Shown here: positions 63,368-64,000 of the stretch, one piece after another
Layout: the number at the start of each line of letters is the position of its first letter
Position numbering within the stretch: position 1 is the stretch's first letter
NCBI GenBank assembly: GCA_902705825.1
Contig: CACSIL010000045.1
Span: 311,224-375,223, forward strand
Reading direction: 5' to 3'
Origin: Halioglobus japonicus
GTDB lineage: Bacteria > Pseudomonadota > Gammaproteobacteria > Pseudomonadales > Halieaceae
Length of the DNA: 64,000 bases
The notes under the pieces: model-generated
Database searches by the model: none
What the model was told of the DNA's origin: nothing
Seen by the model: the letters and a program-made list of their open reading frames with translations, nothing else
Program-made: the position numbers and the translations under genes

Positions 63368-64000
63368 TGCAACTCCTGCAGAACACCGTCGCGCAATTCC
63401 AGCGTACGGTTCATATGAGCGGCAATTGCAGGGTCATGCGTCACTACGACAAAGGATGCGAGGTCCTGTCCGAGTTCATCGATCAGTGCCAACACCTGTG
63501 CGGCAGAGCGTGGATCCAGGTTGCCCGTGGGCTCATCCAGCAGCACACAGTCGGGGCGGGTTACCAGCGCCCTGGCGATCGCGACGCGCTGTCGCTCACC
63601 ACCGGACAACTGGGCGGGCCTATGTGACAGCCTGTGCCCCATACCCACTCGCTCGAGCATTTTTTCGGCAGATTGCCAGGCAGCTTTACGAGGGCTGCCG
63701 CCAATCAGTAACGGCATGGCAACATTTTCCTGTGCATCGAATTCTGGCAGCAAATGATGAAACTGATAGACGAAGCCGAGCTGTTCATTGCGCAGGCGAC
63801 ACAGCGCGGCTTCATTCAGTTGGGTCAGATCCCTGCCCCGCATCAACACTTTGCCACTACTGGGGTAATCGAGGCCTCCAAGCAGGTTCAGCAACGTGGA
63901 TTTGCCAGAACCGGAACCACCGACAATGGCGATTTTTTCGCCCGCCAAAAGCGTTAGATCAACGCTTCGCAACACAGTAACTGATTTGTCGCCATCGTCG
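63364..64000 (-). CDS. lolD: Lipoprotein-releasing ABC transporter ATPase LolD (5' end beyond window)
   Basis: ATPase subunit of LolCDE. The coding frame is open to the window edge: the final codons read DDGDKSVTVLRSV, the normal LolD N-terminal region, so roughly 20 residues are missing. Visible motifs are Walker A GGSGSGKST, Q-loop VYQFHHLLPEF, signature LSGGERQRVAIARAL, and Walker B CVLLDEPTGNLD. All are intact. The GTG at 63975 is internal, not a start. Confidence 0.95.
   Translation of the reverse strand, partial: DDGDKSVTVLRSVDLTLLAGEKIAIVGGSGSGKSTLLNLLGGLDYPSSGKVLMRGRDLTQLNEAALCRLRNEQLGFVYQFHHLLPEFDAQENVAMPLLIGGSPRKAAWQSAEKMLERVGMGHRLSHRPAQLSGGERQRVAIARALVTRPDCVLLDEPTGNLDPRSAAQVLALIDELGQDLASFVVVTHDPAIAAHMNRTLELRDGVLQELQ

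Overview
The window reads as chromosome of a marine-type gammaproteobacterium. Gene order closely follows Pseudomonas aeruginosa in several blocks (tig-clpP-clpX-lon-hupB-ppiD; pilZ-holB-tmk-mltG-pabC-fabF-acpP-fabG-fabD-rpmF-yceD with maf, rluC and rne; tusDCBE beside yccA; murB-ptp-kdsB-exbD-exbB-comEC-DUF2062-lolE-lolD; pgsA-uvrC with tRNA-Gly and tRNA-Cys). The accessory genes (an NSS transporter, a TauD-type dioxygenase, an acyl-CoA-metabolism-type phosphotransferase, several esterases) resemble the content of Cellvibrionales such as Halieaceae. That placement is inference from gene content, not from any database search. I saw no insertion sequence, integrase, prophage or CRISPR array.

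Layout. 1-7 kb: ETF-ubiquinone oxidoreductase, a DUF1285 protein, a YiiX-type permuted papain-fold protein, serA and ppiD. 6.5-13.2 kb: a protein quality-control block on the minus strand (tRNA-Leu, tig, clpP, clpX, lon, hupB). 13.4-14.7 kb: a GH84-type N-acetylglucosaminidase gene and a gene-free stretch with a strong plus-strand terminator that looks like a small-RNA locus. 14.8-24.8 kb: cell-envelope, fatty-acid and DNA-replication genes on the minus strand, with maf opposite. 24.8-34.4 kb: a long-leadered rne, tRNA-Ser, yccA, the tusDCBE sulfur relay for tRNA 2-thiouridine, a YbiB-like gene and trmA, then a minus-strand group of a nuclease-like protein, a dimeric dUTPase and a divergent inorganic pyrophosphatase. 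35-52.5 kb: accessory genes (sodium symporter, LEA-14 lipoprotein with a previously uncalled 55-residue membrane protein, esterases, Tat-targeted SDR, dioxygenase, a large lipoprotein divergent from a PQQ-type propeller protein, exported KatG, phosphotransferase pair, beta-lactamase-fold lipoprotein). 52.6-64 kb: tRNA-Cys, tRNA-Gly and a degenerate third tRNA-like copy, then pgsA, uvrC, murB, ptp, kdsB, exbD, exbB, comEC, a DUF2062 gene, lolE and the 5'-truncated lolD.

How they work together. Trigger factor, ClpXP, Lon, PpiD and HU form a folding and proteolysis neighbourhood; lon has a candidate heat-shock promoter. fabD, fabG, acpP and fabF form the type II fatty-acid core, feeding phospholipid (pgsA) and lipid A/LPS (kdsB) synthesis. 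Two conserved synteny partners are missing from their usual places: plsX between rpmF and fabD (288 bases of non-coding DNA remain), and lpxK plus the Trm112-like gene between exbD and kdsB (21 bases remain).

No clearly new multi-gene system jumps out. The best candidates for a second look are the nuclease-like/dUTPase/pyrophosphatase group at 32.9-35.0 kb, the small-RNA candidate at 14.5-14.7 kb, the divergent lipoprotein/propeller pair with a 12-base dyad at 40.8-44.5 kb, the bacterial GH84 enzyme, and the tRNA-Gly-derived pseudo-tRNA with a threonine anticodon.
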